Assembly: GCA_030144965.1 (NCBI GenBank)
Contig: JAMPUU010000010.1
Location: forward strand, 186,001 to 250,000
DNA from: Nitrospira sp. BO4
GTDB lineage: Bacteria > Nitrospirota > Nitrospiria > Nitrospirales > Nitrospiraceae
Direction of reading: 5' to 3'
DNA: 64,000 nt
Part shown: positions 27,155 to 35,922 of the stretch, piece by piece
Layout: the number at the start of each line of letters is the position of its first letter
Position numbering within the stretch: position 1 is the stretch's first letter
Program-made: the position numbers and the translations under genes
Notes under the pieces: generated by a model
What the model was told of the DNA's origin: nothing
Database searches by the model: none
The model's input: the letters and a program-made list of their open reading frames with translations, nothing else

Positions 27155-27237
27155 GGCTAACGGCCCCGCGGTTCACCGGCAGGCGCGGAGCAGCCAGAGG
27201 TTGTAAACGGCTGTCCGGTGCAGCCACTTGTTCGTGA
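27155..27237. repeat. attC-like recombination site (imperfect palindrome)
   Basis: On the minus strand the element reads CACGAAC-AAGTGGCTGCACCGG ... CCGGTGAACCGC...GTTAGCC. CACCGG pairs with CCGGTG. GTGG pairs with CCGC across an offset where extra bases bulge out. The centre (CAGCC...GGCTG) forms the variable stem. AAC and GTT cores are conserved; the outermost bases of the 5' arm are degenerate. Size and arm layout match integron attC sites. Confidence 0.55.
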
Positions 27238-27288
27238 CGCGGGCCGCGTCTCGAACCACGAGCGCAAGCCTTCTCGGACCACATTCTA

Positions 27289-27708
27289 TTAATTGGCAGG
27301 ACCGGCGCAATAGTGTGCTTTGCTTCGCAGTTGAATCGGCTTTGATAGGTCGCAAACGACCGTGAGCTGTTCAGGTGCATAGCCGACATACCCTTCACCG
27401 AAACCCTCGTATTGATTCTCCGCGTTGGTAATCGTAACGGTGTAGCCACAGAGAGGATCGCCAAGTAGAGAGGCGAAGAACATGAACTCTCGGATTGGCT
27501 TGGTGCTGAAGCGGCCTTTGCTGTCCGTGACGCCCTTCTGCTGTTCCTCTGAAAATTGTGAGGAGACATTGATCTCGGCATTTTGGACCGGGACTCCATT
27601 GTTCGTAACTACCCCCTCGACTGCAGGTGCGCGGTAATGAAAGTGGGGCCACGGCATGCAGCCGCCCAGTGTACTAACTATGAGGATGACGCCAAAACTG
27701 TACTGCAT
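27289..27708 (-). CDS. Small lipoprotein with carboxypeptidase-regulatory-like domain
   Basis: Predicted lipoprotein of 139 residues with a short signal peptide ending in the lipobox LGGC (about residues 13-16). The mature part begins with a CarboxypepD_reg-like beta-sandwich pattern: APAVEGVVTNNGVPVQNAEI followed by a GVTDSKGRFS turn. Function is unknown. The ATG at 27708 is used; a TTG at 27720 is also in frame. It is followed about 50 bases later by an attC-like element, so it could be the gene of a second cassette. Confidence 0.65.
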   Translation of the reverse strand: MQYSFGVILIVSTLGGCMPWPHFHYRAPAVEGVVTNNGVPVQNAEINVSSQFSEEQQKGVTDSKGRFSTKPIREFMFFASLLGDPLCGYTVTITNAENQYEGFGEGYVGYAPEQLTVVCDLSKPIQLRSKAHYCAGPAN

Positions 27709-27825
27709 CACGCGGCCCAACTATGCAGAACACACCTCTACGGTTCAGGAACAAACACCATGACGCTTGCCGTTTCAATGGTTGCGGCTGCAAAACTATT
27801 TGTTACAGGTTTTTATTCGGACGGC

Positions 27826-28590
27826 CTAGAACAGCCCTGCAATCCCGGTGGAGATTTTCTCTTGGACGATTGGCGTGGCTTCGGGAATGTCTAAACTTTT
27901 TTGCCGCACGTGGCCGACCATTCTCATCTTCTGTACTTTCTGCACGGCTGCTGTTTGGCTTCCCGTCGGCTGACCCAATGTCTTGCCCATCTTGCGGTCG
28001 GTAACCTGCACGTCGGTGATGCACACGTAGGTCACACCGTCTTCCTTCGGTGGTGGCTGCATGCCGGAAAATCCTGACATGCCGCCGAATCCTGCTCGTC
28101 CACCGCTCATGGCCATGGCTTGCCGCATCATGGCGCTCATGTCCGGCATGCCGCCCATGCCCATGGCAGGCCCATCACCAGCAGCGCCGGCCGAGGCCAT
28201 CGCGGTGCCTCCGCTGCTGATACCCGAGCCGGGACCGGATTTGGCCACGCTTTCCGGCGTCACACCATCGGCGGCCTTGTGGCAATAGATCACCTTGGCC
28301 TGTATCCAGTAGTTCGCCTGTTCCGGTTCTTGCACCAGTTGATATCCCTTCGCCGTGAGCTTCGTGTTGACCTCGTTCAACGTCACCTGCTGGTTTTCCG
28401 AGATATTCCTGAGTTGGGTATAGATGCTTCGATTGGTATTGGGGTCCAGGAAGATGGTGTTGCTGTTCATGAGGCCGGATCGGATCACGTTTGAACAGCC
28501 GGTGGTCACCACCAACAGAAGCAGCGTGACGAGCGAGAAAAAGAAACGCCTTCTCTCACTCGGATTGTTGTTATGCGCGAGACGCTTCAC
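27826..28590 (-). CDS. TraT-like outer-membrane lipoprotein (copy 1)
   Basis: Predicted lipoprotein of 254 residues with a lipobox VTTGC around residue 32. The domain matches the TraT complement-resistance/surface-exclusion family: NSNTIFLDPNTNRSIYTQLR, NISENQQVTLNEVNTKLTAKGYQLVQ in two parts, and QANYWIQAKVIYCHK. A Gly/Met-rich insert (about 120-175, GMGGMPDMSAMMRQAMAMSGG) replaces the hydrophobic hairpin region. Start codon is GTG at 28590. It lies 4 bases after a second TraT-like gene, as a tandem paralogous pair. There is no conjugation system in the window, so a plasmid role is unlikely. Confidence 0.75.
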   Translation of the reverse strand: MKRLAHNNNPSERRRFFFSLVTLLLLVVTTGCSNVIRSGLMNSNTIFLDPNTNRSIYTQLRNISENQQVTLNEVNTKLTAKGYQLVQEPEQANYWIQAKVIYCHKAADGVTPESVAKSGPGSGISSGGTAMASAGAAGDGPAMGMGGMPDMSAMMRQAMAMSGGRAGFGGMSGFSGMQPPPKEDGVTYVCITDVQVTDRKMGKTLGQPTGSQTAAVQKVQKMRMVGHVRQKSLDIPEATPIVQEKISTGIAGLF

Positions 28591-28594
28591 GGGA

Positions 28595-29293
28595 CTAAAA
28601 GTTTCCCGCCACGGCCGCGCTCAACTTCTGTTGGAGCAACGGTGTCGCTTCGGCTTCATCCAGTTTCTTTTGGTGCACATCGGCGGCCAGTCTGGTCTGA
28701 TACACACCGGACTCCTCCCCTGTTCCTGCTTTCATTCCACCGGGGAGCGGCGCGGCGCCTTGGTCCGTGATCTGAACGTCGGCGACGCAGGCATAGTTCA
28801 CGTCGTCCGGCATTTTGGGACCTGATGACGAGGAGCTGATCAGATCGCCGATGCCTTGAATCGCGATCAAACCCATCGAGGCCGCCGCGCCGCCCATCGC
28901 GCCATAGGGCCCCGCCATGCTCGCCATGCTGGTAAGGCCTTGCATGGCTCCCATCGTCGTGTTGAACGCGGACCCATAGCCGCTCGCCACCATTGACTCG
29001 ACCGGCATCTCGGGCTTCGTGATGTTGCAGTAGACGATGTTCGCCAGCACGATGTAGCGCGCGCCATCCGGATCGCTCACGACCTGATACCCCTTCGCGG
29101 CTAAGCGTGGTCCCAGATCATGAAACGAAACGCCCTGATTGTCGGACGAGTTGCGGGCCTGAATGAATACCGTCTTCTGTGTGCTGGGCGGCAGGAAAAA
29201 CGTGTTGCTCGAAATAAGATCCGTGTCTTTGATGTTGCCGGCGTGAGCGGTAAGCGGCAATAGAAAAAGGATAAAAAGCGCCAGGTATCGCAT
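28595..29293 (-). CDS. TraT-like exported protein (copy 2)
   Basis: Exported protein of 232 residues with a signal peptide (residues 1 to about 18, MRYLALFILFLLPLTAHA) rather than a lipobox. The TraT-like core is clearer here: SSNTFFLPPSTQKTVFIQARN, SSDNQGVSFHDLGPRLAAKGYQVVSDPDGARY in two parts and LANIVYCN. A Gly/Ala/Met-rich hydrophobic segment follows (about 100-140). The ATG at 29293 follows GGGGTG; the frame is open upstream to 29356. It is first in the two-gene unit and is divergent from the large lipoprotein genes at 29459. Confidence 0.78.
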   Translation of the reverse strand: MRYLALFILFLLPLTAHAGNIKDTDLISSNTFFLPPSTQKTVFIQARNSSDNQGVSFHDLGPRLAAKGYQVVSDPDGARYIVLANIVYCNITKPEMPVESMVASGYGSAFNTTMGAMQGLTSMASMAGPYGAMGGAAASMGLIAIQGIGDLISSSSSGPKMPDDVNYACVADVQITDQGAAPLPGGMKAGTGEESGVYQTRLAADVHQKKLDEAEATPLLQQKLSAAVAGNF

Positions 29294-29458
29294 CGACACC
29301 CCACGACAAAACCGCCCGGATTGTACGCAAGAGTCGGTTTCAATAGCAACGGTCAAACTGAACTGAAAATGTACGGTTTTTAGGACGGATGGGCTTGAAG
29401 AATCGCCCCTCGTCGGCTAGCATGGCGGCCAGCCAGCCGCTGGGAGCCCTAGGAGAAC

Positions 29459-31624
29459 GTGCCGTCTATGCGAGCTTGGGCTTTTTTCCTCCTGCTCGCG
29501 ACTGTGATCGCCGGTTGCAGCGGCGACAAGCACCTGCCGTCCTCCAATCCGCCGGAATACGATCCCAATACAATCTATACGACGCCCGGCGCGCCCTTCC
29601 GAGCTGCAACTCTTTCGACAGCACCGACTGAACTGGAATCGCTCCGAGCCAAGCTCGACGCGCTTGAAATGAGCTCGAAAGAAAAGGGCGAGCGGAAGAA
29701 GCTCCCGTTCGATTCGAATTCACTACAGCCATTCAAAGGCGCCGCCAACCCCTGCGAGATCTTGTCGAGACTCGCGCCGGGCTTGGGCAGCGCGCAGCTT
29801 TTTGCAGGCCATGACGGTGCGGCGTTGAAGAAGGCCTTGGGTCCGGAGGCCGACGATATCGCGCGTCGAATGGATGAGCACCTCGCGAAGGGGCTGAAGT
29901 ATTCGCTCGGCTCCGGCGCGGCGGATTGTCCGATCTCGGTGAGGCCACGCAAGAGCAGTAGCCCGATCGATCGGTTCCAGCCGGCGCGCGCCGTGTTGGC
30001 TTCCACGGCATCCACCCAACCGTTCCTGTTGGCCCAAACGACGATTCCCGAGACATCTCAGGATGACTACGATGTAAACAATCCTCCGATGCGCCGAGAA
30101 GATGCGCCTCCAGGTTGGGTGGGCTACAGGACCACGGATACGATGACACGTATCGGCAAGCCGCCGCGCGCGGAAGGTATTTATGAAAGCTATGACATGG
30201 TCATTGCCCCGAAAGCGAAACAATGCCCCCATCTGGAAGGACCGGATCAGAAGGGAATCGCGGATGGGACCTTTGAATGGTCATTTCTGATGTATCGGAG
30301 ATCGATGGGGCAGGCCGTACTCTATCGTCGGCACGTCGTGGCGACACTCAAAGGAGAGGTCGATGATGACGCCAAGCTCAAACAAGTGGAGTATGACGTC
30401 ACCGTCACACTCCAACATATCGGCACGGAGCTTGTGCCCTATTCCCAGTCCTACGGAAGCACGGGCCACTTTACACTCGATCAGCGAACGAGTCTTCCCC
30501 AGGAATTCAGCATCATTACGGTATCGGGCTTTTCCGAAGCGGAGGCTCAGGCAAAAGATGCGCAACTCCTCGGAACGCTCACGGCGCTTGTGGCCTATTT
30601 TTCCGGCCAAGAGTATTACAAGGCCCAACAGTACTGGAACCACCCCAATACCTGTGTCGACATTGTTTTTAATCCGGCCACGAAAACGCAGAGATTTGCT
30701 CCGAACAAATCGTATCAGGTGAAAACAGAACTGCGCACCAAGAAGGACCAGAGGGTGGTGCCGGCCAAGTTCAAGGAGGCGAGAGAGCGGCCGAGGGAGG
30801 GCAATGGGACCGTCTCACCGAGAGAGGACAAGTCGCAAGGTGACAGGCCCGTCACGTTTACCTATCAAGCGCCGGGGACACGGGTGCGGCATAGTGGATT
30901 CCGGGTCAACGCAGTCTCCCGCGCCGGGGTCGCGGAAACCAAGGATGGAGACTGGGAATTGGCTCCTGCTGCTTACGTGCTTGAATTCAAGTCGCACATC
31001 GTTCAGGAACCGTTGAATATCCCGAACCCGCAGTTCGGCATGGGGTTAAGTTCGAATGGGTTTGACGCCCATGTTCAGGCGACCATCCCGCTCCAGCATA
31101 CGGAAGATCGCGGATGGGTTGGGGAAGGCGTGATGCAATACGCGACTCGCACAACGACTCTGCCGGCTCAGTGCGAATTCCGCGTTCAGGGCACCGGCAC
31201 GACCACGTTTCATGTGAACGGAGGCTCGATCAGCATAGATCCGGAGCCATTTGCCGTGAACTTGATTGTTCTGCCGGGGCAATCAGGAGAAGTGCTAGAG
31301 ACCCACTGTACGAGCGGCAATACACCTGAAAAACTAAAAGAACTGTTTGCGACACAGGGTGTGCATGGAGGCGAGGCCCACGGCATGATGGGAAAAGCCG
31401 GCGGATGGAGCGGGGCCTTCAACTTCACTCGCTTCAGGACATTCAATATGGCGAAGAAGGGTTACGAGATCGGCGGCTGGACGCCGGTACGCGATTCTGA
31501 CGTCATCGCCAAAAAGACTATCACCGTCAATTGCGGCATGGGGCTACAGACCTGCCGGGAGGAGACGATGCTGACCTTGAAGCAAGCGGATGAGCCGGGC
31601 GAAGGTGCATCCCCAGCGAGATGA
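29459..31624 (+). CDS. Large lipoprotein of unknown family (paralogue 1)
   Basis: Predicted lipoprotein of 721 residues. A signal peptide ends in the lipobox VIAGC (about residue 20), followed by SGDKHLPSSNPPEYDPN. No known domain is recognised. Shared with the next gene are the mature N-terminus, a DDAK(L)-containing strand region, the block NPATKTQRFAPNKSYQVKTE, the basic block VPAKFKEARERPREGNGTVS, and RVRHSGFRVNAVSRAGVAE. The sequence is mostly beta-strand-like with four or more cysteines late in the chain. The start is GTG 29459 directly after AGGAGA, with ATG 29468 as an alternative. It is divergent from the TraT-like pair. Confidence 0.75.
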   Translation: MPSMRAWAFFLLLATVIAGCSGDKHLPSSNPPEYDPNTIYTTPGAPFRAATLSTAPTELESLRAKLDALEMSSKEKGERKKLPFDSNSLQPFKGAANPCEILSRLAPGLGSAQLFAGHDGAALKKALGPEADDIARRMDEHLAKGLKYSLGSGAADCPISVRPRKSSSPIDRFQPARAVLASTASTQPFLLAQTTIPETSQDDYDVNNPPMRREDAPPGWVGYRTTDTMTRIGKPPRAEGIYESYDMVIAPKAKQCPHLEGPDQKGIADGTFEWSFLMYRRSMGQAVLYRRHVVATLKGEVDDDAKLKQVEYDVTVTLQHIGTELVPYSQSYGSTGHFTLDQRTSLPQEFSIITVSGFSEAEAQAKDAQLLGTLTALVAYFSGQEYYKAQQYWNHPNTCVDIVFNPATKTQRFAPNKSYQVKTELRTKKDQRVVPAKFKEARERPREGNGTVSPREDKSQGDRPVTFTYQAPGTRVRHSGFRVNAVSRAGVAETKDGDWELAPAAYVLEFKSHIVQEPLNIPNPQFGMGLSSNGFDAHVQATIPLQHTEDRGWVGEGVMQYATRTTTLPAQCEFRVQGTGTTTFHVNGGSISIDPEPFAVNLIVLPGQSGEVLETHCTSGNTPEKLKELFATQGVHGGEAHGMMGKAGGWSGAFNFTRFRTFNMAKKGYEIGGWTPVRDSDVIAKKTITVNCGMGLQTCREETMLTLKQADEPGEGASPAR

Positions 31625-31627
31625 AAT

Positions 31628-33742
31628 GTGCCTTGGTATAGGGAAGCTGTGAAAACCGGAGTTCTTTGGGTATCAATTATTCTTCTGTTGCTTCAAGGGT
31701 GCGGCGGCGATAAGCATCTGCCGTCTTCCAATCCGCCTGAATACAACCCGAAGAAAGACAATTCAGTGCCAACCTTGCCTGCTGCAGCGCCAGTATTTGC
31801 ACCACAGTCGGACAAAGCACCAGAGTCGGAGCCGCCGCTATCTGGATTGCCGCCGCTCGAACCTGGGCCGAATGAGAAGGGCGAATGGCGGAAACTTCCG
31901 GTTGCACCGCAATCCATACAACCGTTGAAGGACGCGAAGACGGTTTGCGATGTTCTGTCGAAACTTGTTCAAGGCCTTGGAGGCGCGCAGCTTTTTCCCG
32001 GTGCAGAGAGTGGGGTGTCGAGGAAATCGCTTGGAACACAAGCTGACTCGACCGCGCGGTCGCTGGACCGGCTACTGTTTGACACCTTCAAGCAACAATT
32101 CGGTCCCGGCGCAGGGACCTGTTCGACGCTTACGACCGGCCACAACAACGGCTTCGAAGATCTGGTGAATGCGGCTCGTGTCCGGCGCACGTCTGGGCCA
32201 TCGAGGGCGCCCTTTCAGATAGCCCAGGCAACGGTTCCCGAGGGAGCGAGGGAGGCGTATACCGTCACCAAGGGGTCGACGAAGTTGGATATTCCGCCTG
32301 AGTACGTCGGCCATAAGACGAGGGAGTGGAGAAAAGAGGTCGGGACAGGAAGGAATGCCGGCAATATCAACGCCTTTACGCTGGTCAATGGTGGGAAAGC
32401 ACGCAAATGCCCGACGCCTGATGGAGTGGTTGAGGGTGATTACGAATTTGCGCTGATCGTTCATCAGACAACGGACGATGCCGGGACGGTTCGAACATTG
32501 TATAACGCCCGGCGTGTGTTTGCCACATTGAAGGGACAAGTCGACGATGATGCGAAGCTCCAGTATGTCGACCTCGATGCCACGCTGGTGATCGGACGCG
32601 GAATGACCGATGGCCCGACGCTCTGGTCCCGTCAGCGCCAGCATGTCCGATTTGTACCCGATCACCAGGCCGCGGGGCTTCCCACACAGTTCTCCGATTG
32701 GTCCATTTCGGAATGGACCTCGGAACTGGTTGGTGCGACGGAACGTGACTCCATGAGTATGTTGCTGCTGGCCGCAACGGTGTTCTCCGGTCCGATTTAC
32801 TTGGAGGCGGAACTTGTCTGGTCCAGAGAAAACACCTGCGTGGAGATTACCTTCAACCCTGCGACGAAGACGCAGAGATTTCTTCCGAGCAAATCGTTTG
32901 AAGTTAAGACCGAACTGCGGACCAAAAAAGAGCAGGTGATCGTTCCGGCAAAGTTCAAGGAAGCGAGAGAGCGGCCCAGAGAGAGAAACGGCACCGTATC
33001 CCCGCGGCAGGAGACGTCGCAGCCCGGCACACCGGCCAAGTTTACCTACAACGCTCCGCCCACACGCGTGAGGCACAGTGGATTCAGGTTGGGGGCCGTT
33101 TCACGCGCAGGAGTGGCGGAAGCCAAGGATGGTGAATGGGTGTTGGGAGAGGGAGCATACGTCTTGGAGTTTCAATCAAGGATTGTCTCTTCAGGACTGG
33201 TCGATCCTGCGCAATCTCAAGCAGTAGGGACCGTTCGCCTTGAAACACAGGACGAGGAAAGCTCCAGTGCCGTTCCGAAATACACCGGACAGGGTACGAT
33301 CAGCTATCAAACCGGTCCGTTGCCGAACTGGAATGCCTGTGACCCGCTGGTTCGCGGACAAGGGACTCTCTCTTTGCGCGTGTTTCAGGCTTTTATTCAG
33401 ATGGAAGAACCGCGAAGCGGGCCTGGAACACTATCGGGAGGTTCGGCGAAGATCGAATTGCTTTATGGCATTCTCGGAATGTCCCAGGAAACCAGCACGG
33501 GCATGCATGCCATGGTGAATTACGAATGCGTTCCCAATCGACCCGAGCTGTCGCCCTTTTGGTCACCCATGTTCATCAGCGGGCGAGGGGAAATCTCCAC
33601 GGATCCCATGGTCATGTTCCTGCTGAAAGATTGGACCTATGTCGGCCAGAACGGTGTCGTGGCGACCAAAACGCTGAGGAGCACGTGCGGAGGCCAGTGC
33701 GATCAGGAGGTGAGTGTCTTCACCTTGAAGGTGCAGGAGTGA
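31628..33742 (+). CDS. Large lipoprotein of unknown family (paralogue 2)
   Basis: Predicted lipoprotein of 704 residues, clearly paralogous to the preceding gene and separated from it by 3 bases. The lipobox is LLQGC (about residue 25), followed by GGDKHLPSSNPPEYNPKK. The block NPATKTQRFLPSKSFEVKTE and the basic VPAKFKEARERPRERNGTVS are almost the same as in the first copy, whereas the middle and C-terminal thirds have diverged. Start codon is GTG at 31628. No catalytic motif is seen. A structural outer-membrane or surface role is a guess from lipidation and beta-rich composition. Confidence 0.75.
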   Translation: MPWYREAVKTGVLWVSIILLLLQGCGGDKHLPSSNPPEYNPKKDNSVPTLPAAAPVFAPQSDKAPESEPPLSGLPPLEPGPNEKGEWRKLPVAPQSIQPLKDAKTVCDVLSKLVQGLGGAQLFPGAESGVSRKSLGTQADSTARSLDRLLFDTFKQQFGPGAGTCSTLTTGHNNGFEDLVNAARVRRTSGPSRAPFQIAQATVPEGAREAYTVTKGSTKLDIPPEYVGHKTREWRKEVGTGRNAGNINAFTLVNGGKARKCPTPDGVVEGDYEFALIVHQTTDDAGTVRTLYNARRVFATLKGQVDDDAKLQYVDLDATLVIGRGMTDGPTLWSRQRQHVRFVPDHQAAGLPTQFSDWSISEWTSELVGATERDSMSMLLLAATVFSGPIYLEAELVWSRENTCVEITFNPATKTQRFLPSKSFEVKTELRTKKEQVIVPAKFKEARERPRERNGTVSPRQETSQPGTPAKFTYNAPPTRVRHSGFRLGAVSRAGVAEAKDGEWVLGEGAYVLEFQSRIVSSGLVDPAQSQAVGTVRLETQDEESSSAVPKYTGQGTISYQTGPLPNWNACDPLVRGQGTLSLRVFQAFIQMEEPRSGPGTLSGGSAKIELLYGILGMSQETSTGMHAMVNYECVPNRPELSPFWSPMFISGRGEISTDPMVMFLLKDWTYVGQNGVVATKTLRSTCGGQCDQEVSVFTLKVQE

Positions 33743-33815
33743 ACGCGCGCGCTACCGACGAAAGCGAATGAAAGAATCGTGAGAGGCTGACATCCACCGA
33801 CACCGGCAGCAACGA

Positions 33816-35360
33816 TCAGACCGCGGTTCCCATACGGGATTCGTCGACGAAAGTCTCGGTGGAATCGTCGATAGCCCGACCCTGACGGCCTTTCGCGGGT
33901 AAAATGTACAGCTGTTTCGCGTCGACCTTGTCTTTCTTCTCCGGCGGCGGCGACATTTCGTAGACGACCGGACGGCGATGATCCGCCATCTGCAACTCAG
34001 GATTGTACACGCTGTTGAACTTCCACAGCATCTTGATGAAGTTGGTCTGTCCCCGCATCAAATGCCCTGCCGCAATCTTGGCCGTGCCCTTGAGCGCGGC
34101 CCAGCCGAGATGCTTTTTGTTCAAGACTTGCTGGGTCTTGACGAGTTCCGCGTAAAAATCAGCAAGCGGCATCTTGGTCGGCATCACGGCATGCTGAATA
34201 TCGAACAGACGGTAATCCCTCGTATGGAGCTTACGGGATTCCGTGACCCAGCTCTCAGTACCGGGATACGGGGTGTTGACGCTGATATTCACGATCTCCG
34301 GAATATCCAAACACCACTGCCGCACGACCTCGAACCGCTCCCGATCCCAATCGGGATCGGCGATGAGATTGATGGCGACGGTGATCCCAAGAGATCGGGC
34401 GAATTCGAGCGCCTCGAAGTTTCTGCCCAACGAGATGCGCTTGCGATGCATCTTGAGGCCTTCCGCATCAATCGCCTCCACACCCAGGAACATGTACTGG
34501 AGCCCGAGCGTCTTCCAGAATTGAAAGACTTCTTTGTTGCGCAGCAAGACATCACCACGCGTCTCCATGTAATACTGTTTCTTGATCCCTCGCCGCGCCA
34601 CCGCTTCGCCGATCTCCATTCCCTGCTTGGCTTGGATAAAGGCCACGTCGTCGACCAGGAAGATGCCCGGTTCTTGAACCTGCTCCAGCTCCTCCACAGC
34701 CTTTTCCGTGCTGACCGTTCGATAGCTGCGGCCATAAAAAGTCCAGGCGCTACAGAAGGAACAATCCCACGGGCAGCCCCGCGCGAATTCGACCGAGGCG
34801 CAGGGGTCCAACACACCAATAAAATATTTGTGGCGGTTTCGAAGCAGATCACGCGCAGGACGGATATCGTCCAAATTTTCAATAAATTGTGCGGGAGGTC
34901 CTTCGCCATCAAGTGTCACAACCCCCGGCACTTTTGTGATCGCCTTACGATCCTGCTCCACCGCCATCAACAGTTTGGGAGCCGCGACTTCCCCTTCGCC
35001 TTTGAGCACACAATCGATGGCGCCGTTGCCGTGCTCCAAAAAATCTTTCGCCACGAACGAGGCGCTATGGCCCCCGACAAAGACGAACGAATTCGGCAGT
35101 TCCTGCTTGGTCAGCTTCGCCAGATCCACGATCTCCGGAACATTCGCCAGGTAATTGCAGCCGAACGCAACGGCGTCTGGCTTCCACGTTCTGATCAGCG
35201 CCTGATAGTCTTTCCACGTATCCGCCTGCAAGTCGATCAAACGGACATCGTGTCCCGCTTGGCGGCACGCCTGAGCCACCATTTCAAGTCCAAGGGGCTC
35301 CAGACGAAGATAAATCTTTGTGTACATGAGCGGACCGGGATGGACTGCGAGGAACTTCAT
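33816..35360 (-). CDS. hpnR: Hopanoid C-3 methylase HpnR (B12-binding radical SAM)
   Basis: Radical SAM enzyme of 514 residues that methylates hopanoids at C-3. The N-terminal cobalamin-binding-like domain begins MKFLAVHPGPLMYTKIYLRL, typical of HpnR. The radical SAM cluster motif is Cys196-x3-Cys200-x2-Cys203 (RGCPWDCSFC). Conserved later segments include YMFLGVEAIDAEGLKMHRKR and NTPYPGTESW. AGGAGG lies upstream of the ATG. No other hopanoid genes (shc, hpnF-type) are in the window. The HpnR assignment over other B12-radical SAM proteins is from overall recognition of the N-terminus and length, so fairly but not fully certain. Confidence 0.82.
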   Translation of the reverse strand: MKFLAVHPGPLMYTKIYLRLEPLGLEMVAQACRQAGHDVRLIDLQADTWKDYQALIRTWKPDAVAFGCNYLANVPEIVDLAKLTKQELPNSFVFVGGHSASFVAKDFLEHGNGAIDCVLKGEGEVAAPKLLMAVEQDRKAITKVPGVVTLDGEGPPAQFIENLDDIRPARDLLRNRHKYFIGVLDPCASVEFARGCPWDCSFCSAWTFYGRSYRTVSTEKAVEELEQVQEPGIFLVDDVAFIQAKQGMEIGEAVARRGIKKQYYMETRGDVLLRNKEVFQFWKTLGLQYMFLGVEAIDAEGLKMHRKRISLGRNFEALEFARSLGITVAINLIADPDWDRERFEVVRQWCLDIPEIVNISVNTPYPGTESWVTESRKLHTRDYRLFDIQHAVMPTKMPLADFYAELVKTQQVLNKKHLGWAALKGTAKIAAGHLMRGQTNFIKMLWKFNSVYNPELQMADHRRPVVYEMSPPPEKKDKVDAKQLYILPAKGRQGRAIDDSTETFVDESRMGTAV

Positions 35361-35528
35361 GACCCCAAACCTCCTGATCTATGGCACGCTGAGCCGGAAC
35401 ACACTGGTCTGGAATTCGAGCGGCGAGACCGGCCCACCTGGTTATTCGTGACGTGATACTCGACGCGGGGACGGATTTTGACAGAATGGAGCCTGAGGTG
35501 CAACCTTTTAGCGCCGGCCCATCAAGGA

Positions 35529-35557
35529 TTGAACTGACCGAGGACATCTGGTATTTG
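35529..35557 (+). promoter_or_regulatory. Candidate promoter of the zinc-ribbon regulator gene
   Basis: TTGAAC at 35529-35534 and TATTTG at 35552-35557 have a 17-base spacer, ending 26 bases before the ATG at 35584. Pattern match only. Confidence 0.35.
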
Positions 35558-35583
35558 CTCGGTCTGGTGCTTACCATACCGGC

Positions 35584-35922
35584 ATGCTGCCTCCTGAGCG
35601 CACCATTCGTCAGCGCATGGTCGATCTCCTGACCGAGGCTCCGCTGACCACCGAGCAGCTAGCCCGGATGCTGGGTATTCCGGAACGGCAGGTAGAGGAG
35701 CACTTGGTTCATGTGGTAAAAACGGTGTCTCGGGACCGCTCACGACGGTTTGTCCTCGAGCCGTCCATTTGCTTAGATTGTGGATTCATGTTCCGTGATC
35801 GAACAAGATTGACACGACCAAGCCGCTGCCCACAGTGCCGCAGCGAAGGGATTTCCTCTCCTCGCTATCGCATTGATACACTCACATCACGCCGGAGAGA
35901 TGCCGGGAAAGGACAACCATGA
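35584..35922 (+). CDS. Predicted transcriptional regulator with HTH and C-terminal zinc ribbon
   Basis: Protein of 112 residues in the COG3357-like group. The N-terminal winged-helix region (about 7-50) reads RQRMVDLLTEAPLTTEQLAR then MLGIPERQVEEHLVHVV. The C-terminal zinc ribbon uses CLDCGF (Cys-x2-Cys) and CPQCRS (Cys-x2-Cys). The end is basic. Target genes are unknown. Its stop overlaps the start of the small lipoprotein gene (ATGA), so the two are coupled. Confidence 0.8.
   Translation: MLPPERTIRQRMVDLLTEAPLTTEQLARMLGIPERQVEEHLVHVVKTVSRDRSRRFVLEPSICLDCGFMFRDRTRLTRPSRCPQCRSEGISSPRYRIDTLTSRRRDAGKGQP

Noticed and set aside
27721-27825. Possible further attC-like site upstream of the small lipoprotein
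   Set aside because: TAACAAAT and GTTTGTT occur on the minus strand, but the inner arms do not pair.
32072-33076. Minus-strand frame of 334 codons opposite lipoprotein paralogue 2
   Set aside because: Shadow frame; the plus-strand product has a signal peptide, lipobox and a paralogue next to it.
33978-35456. Plus-strand open frame of 492 codons opposite hpnR
   Set aside because: It is the antisense shadow of the hpnR reading frame; the minus-strand product has a full radical SAM motif.
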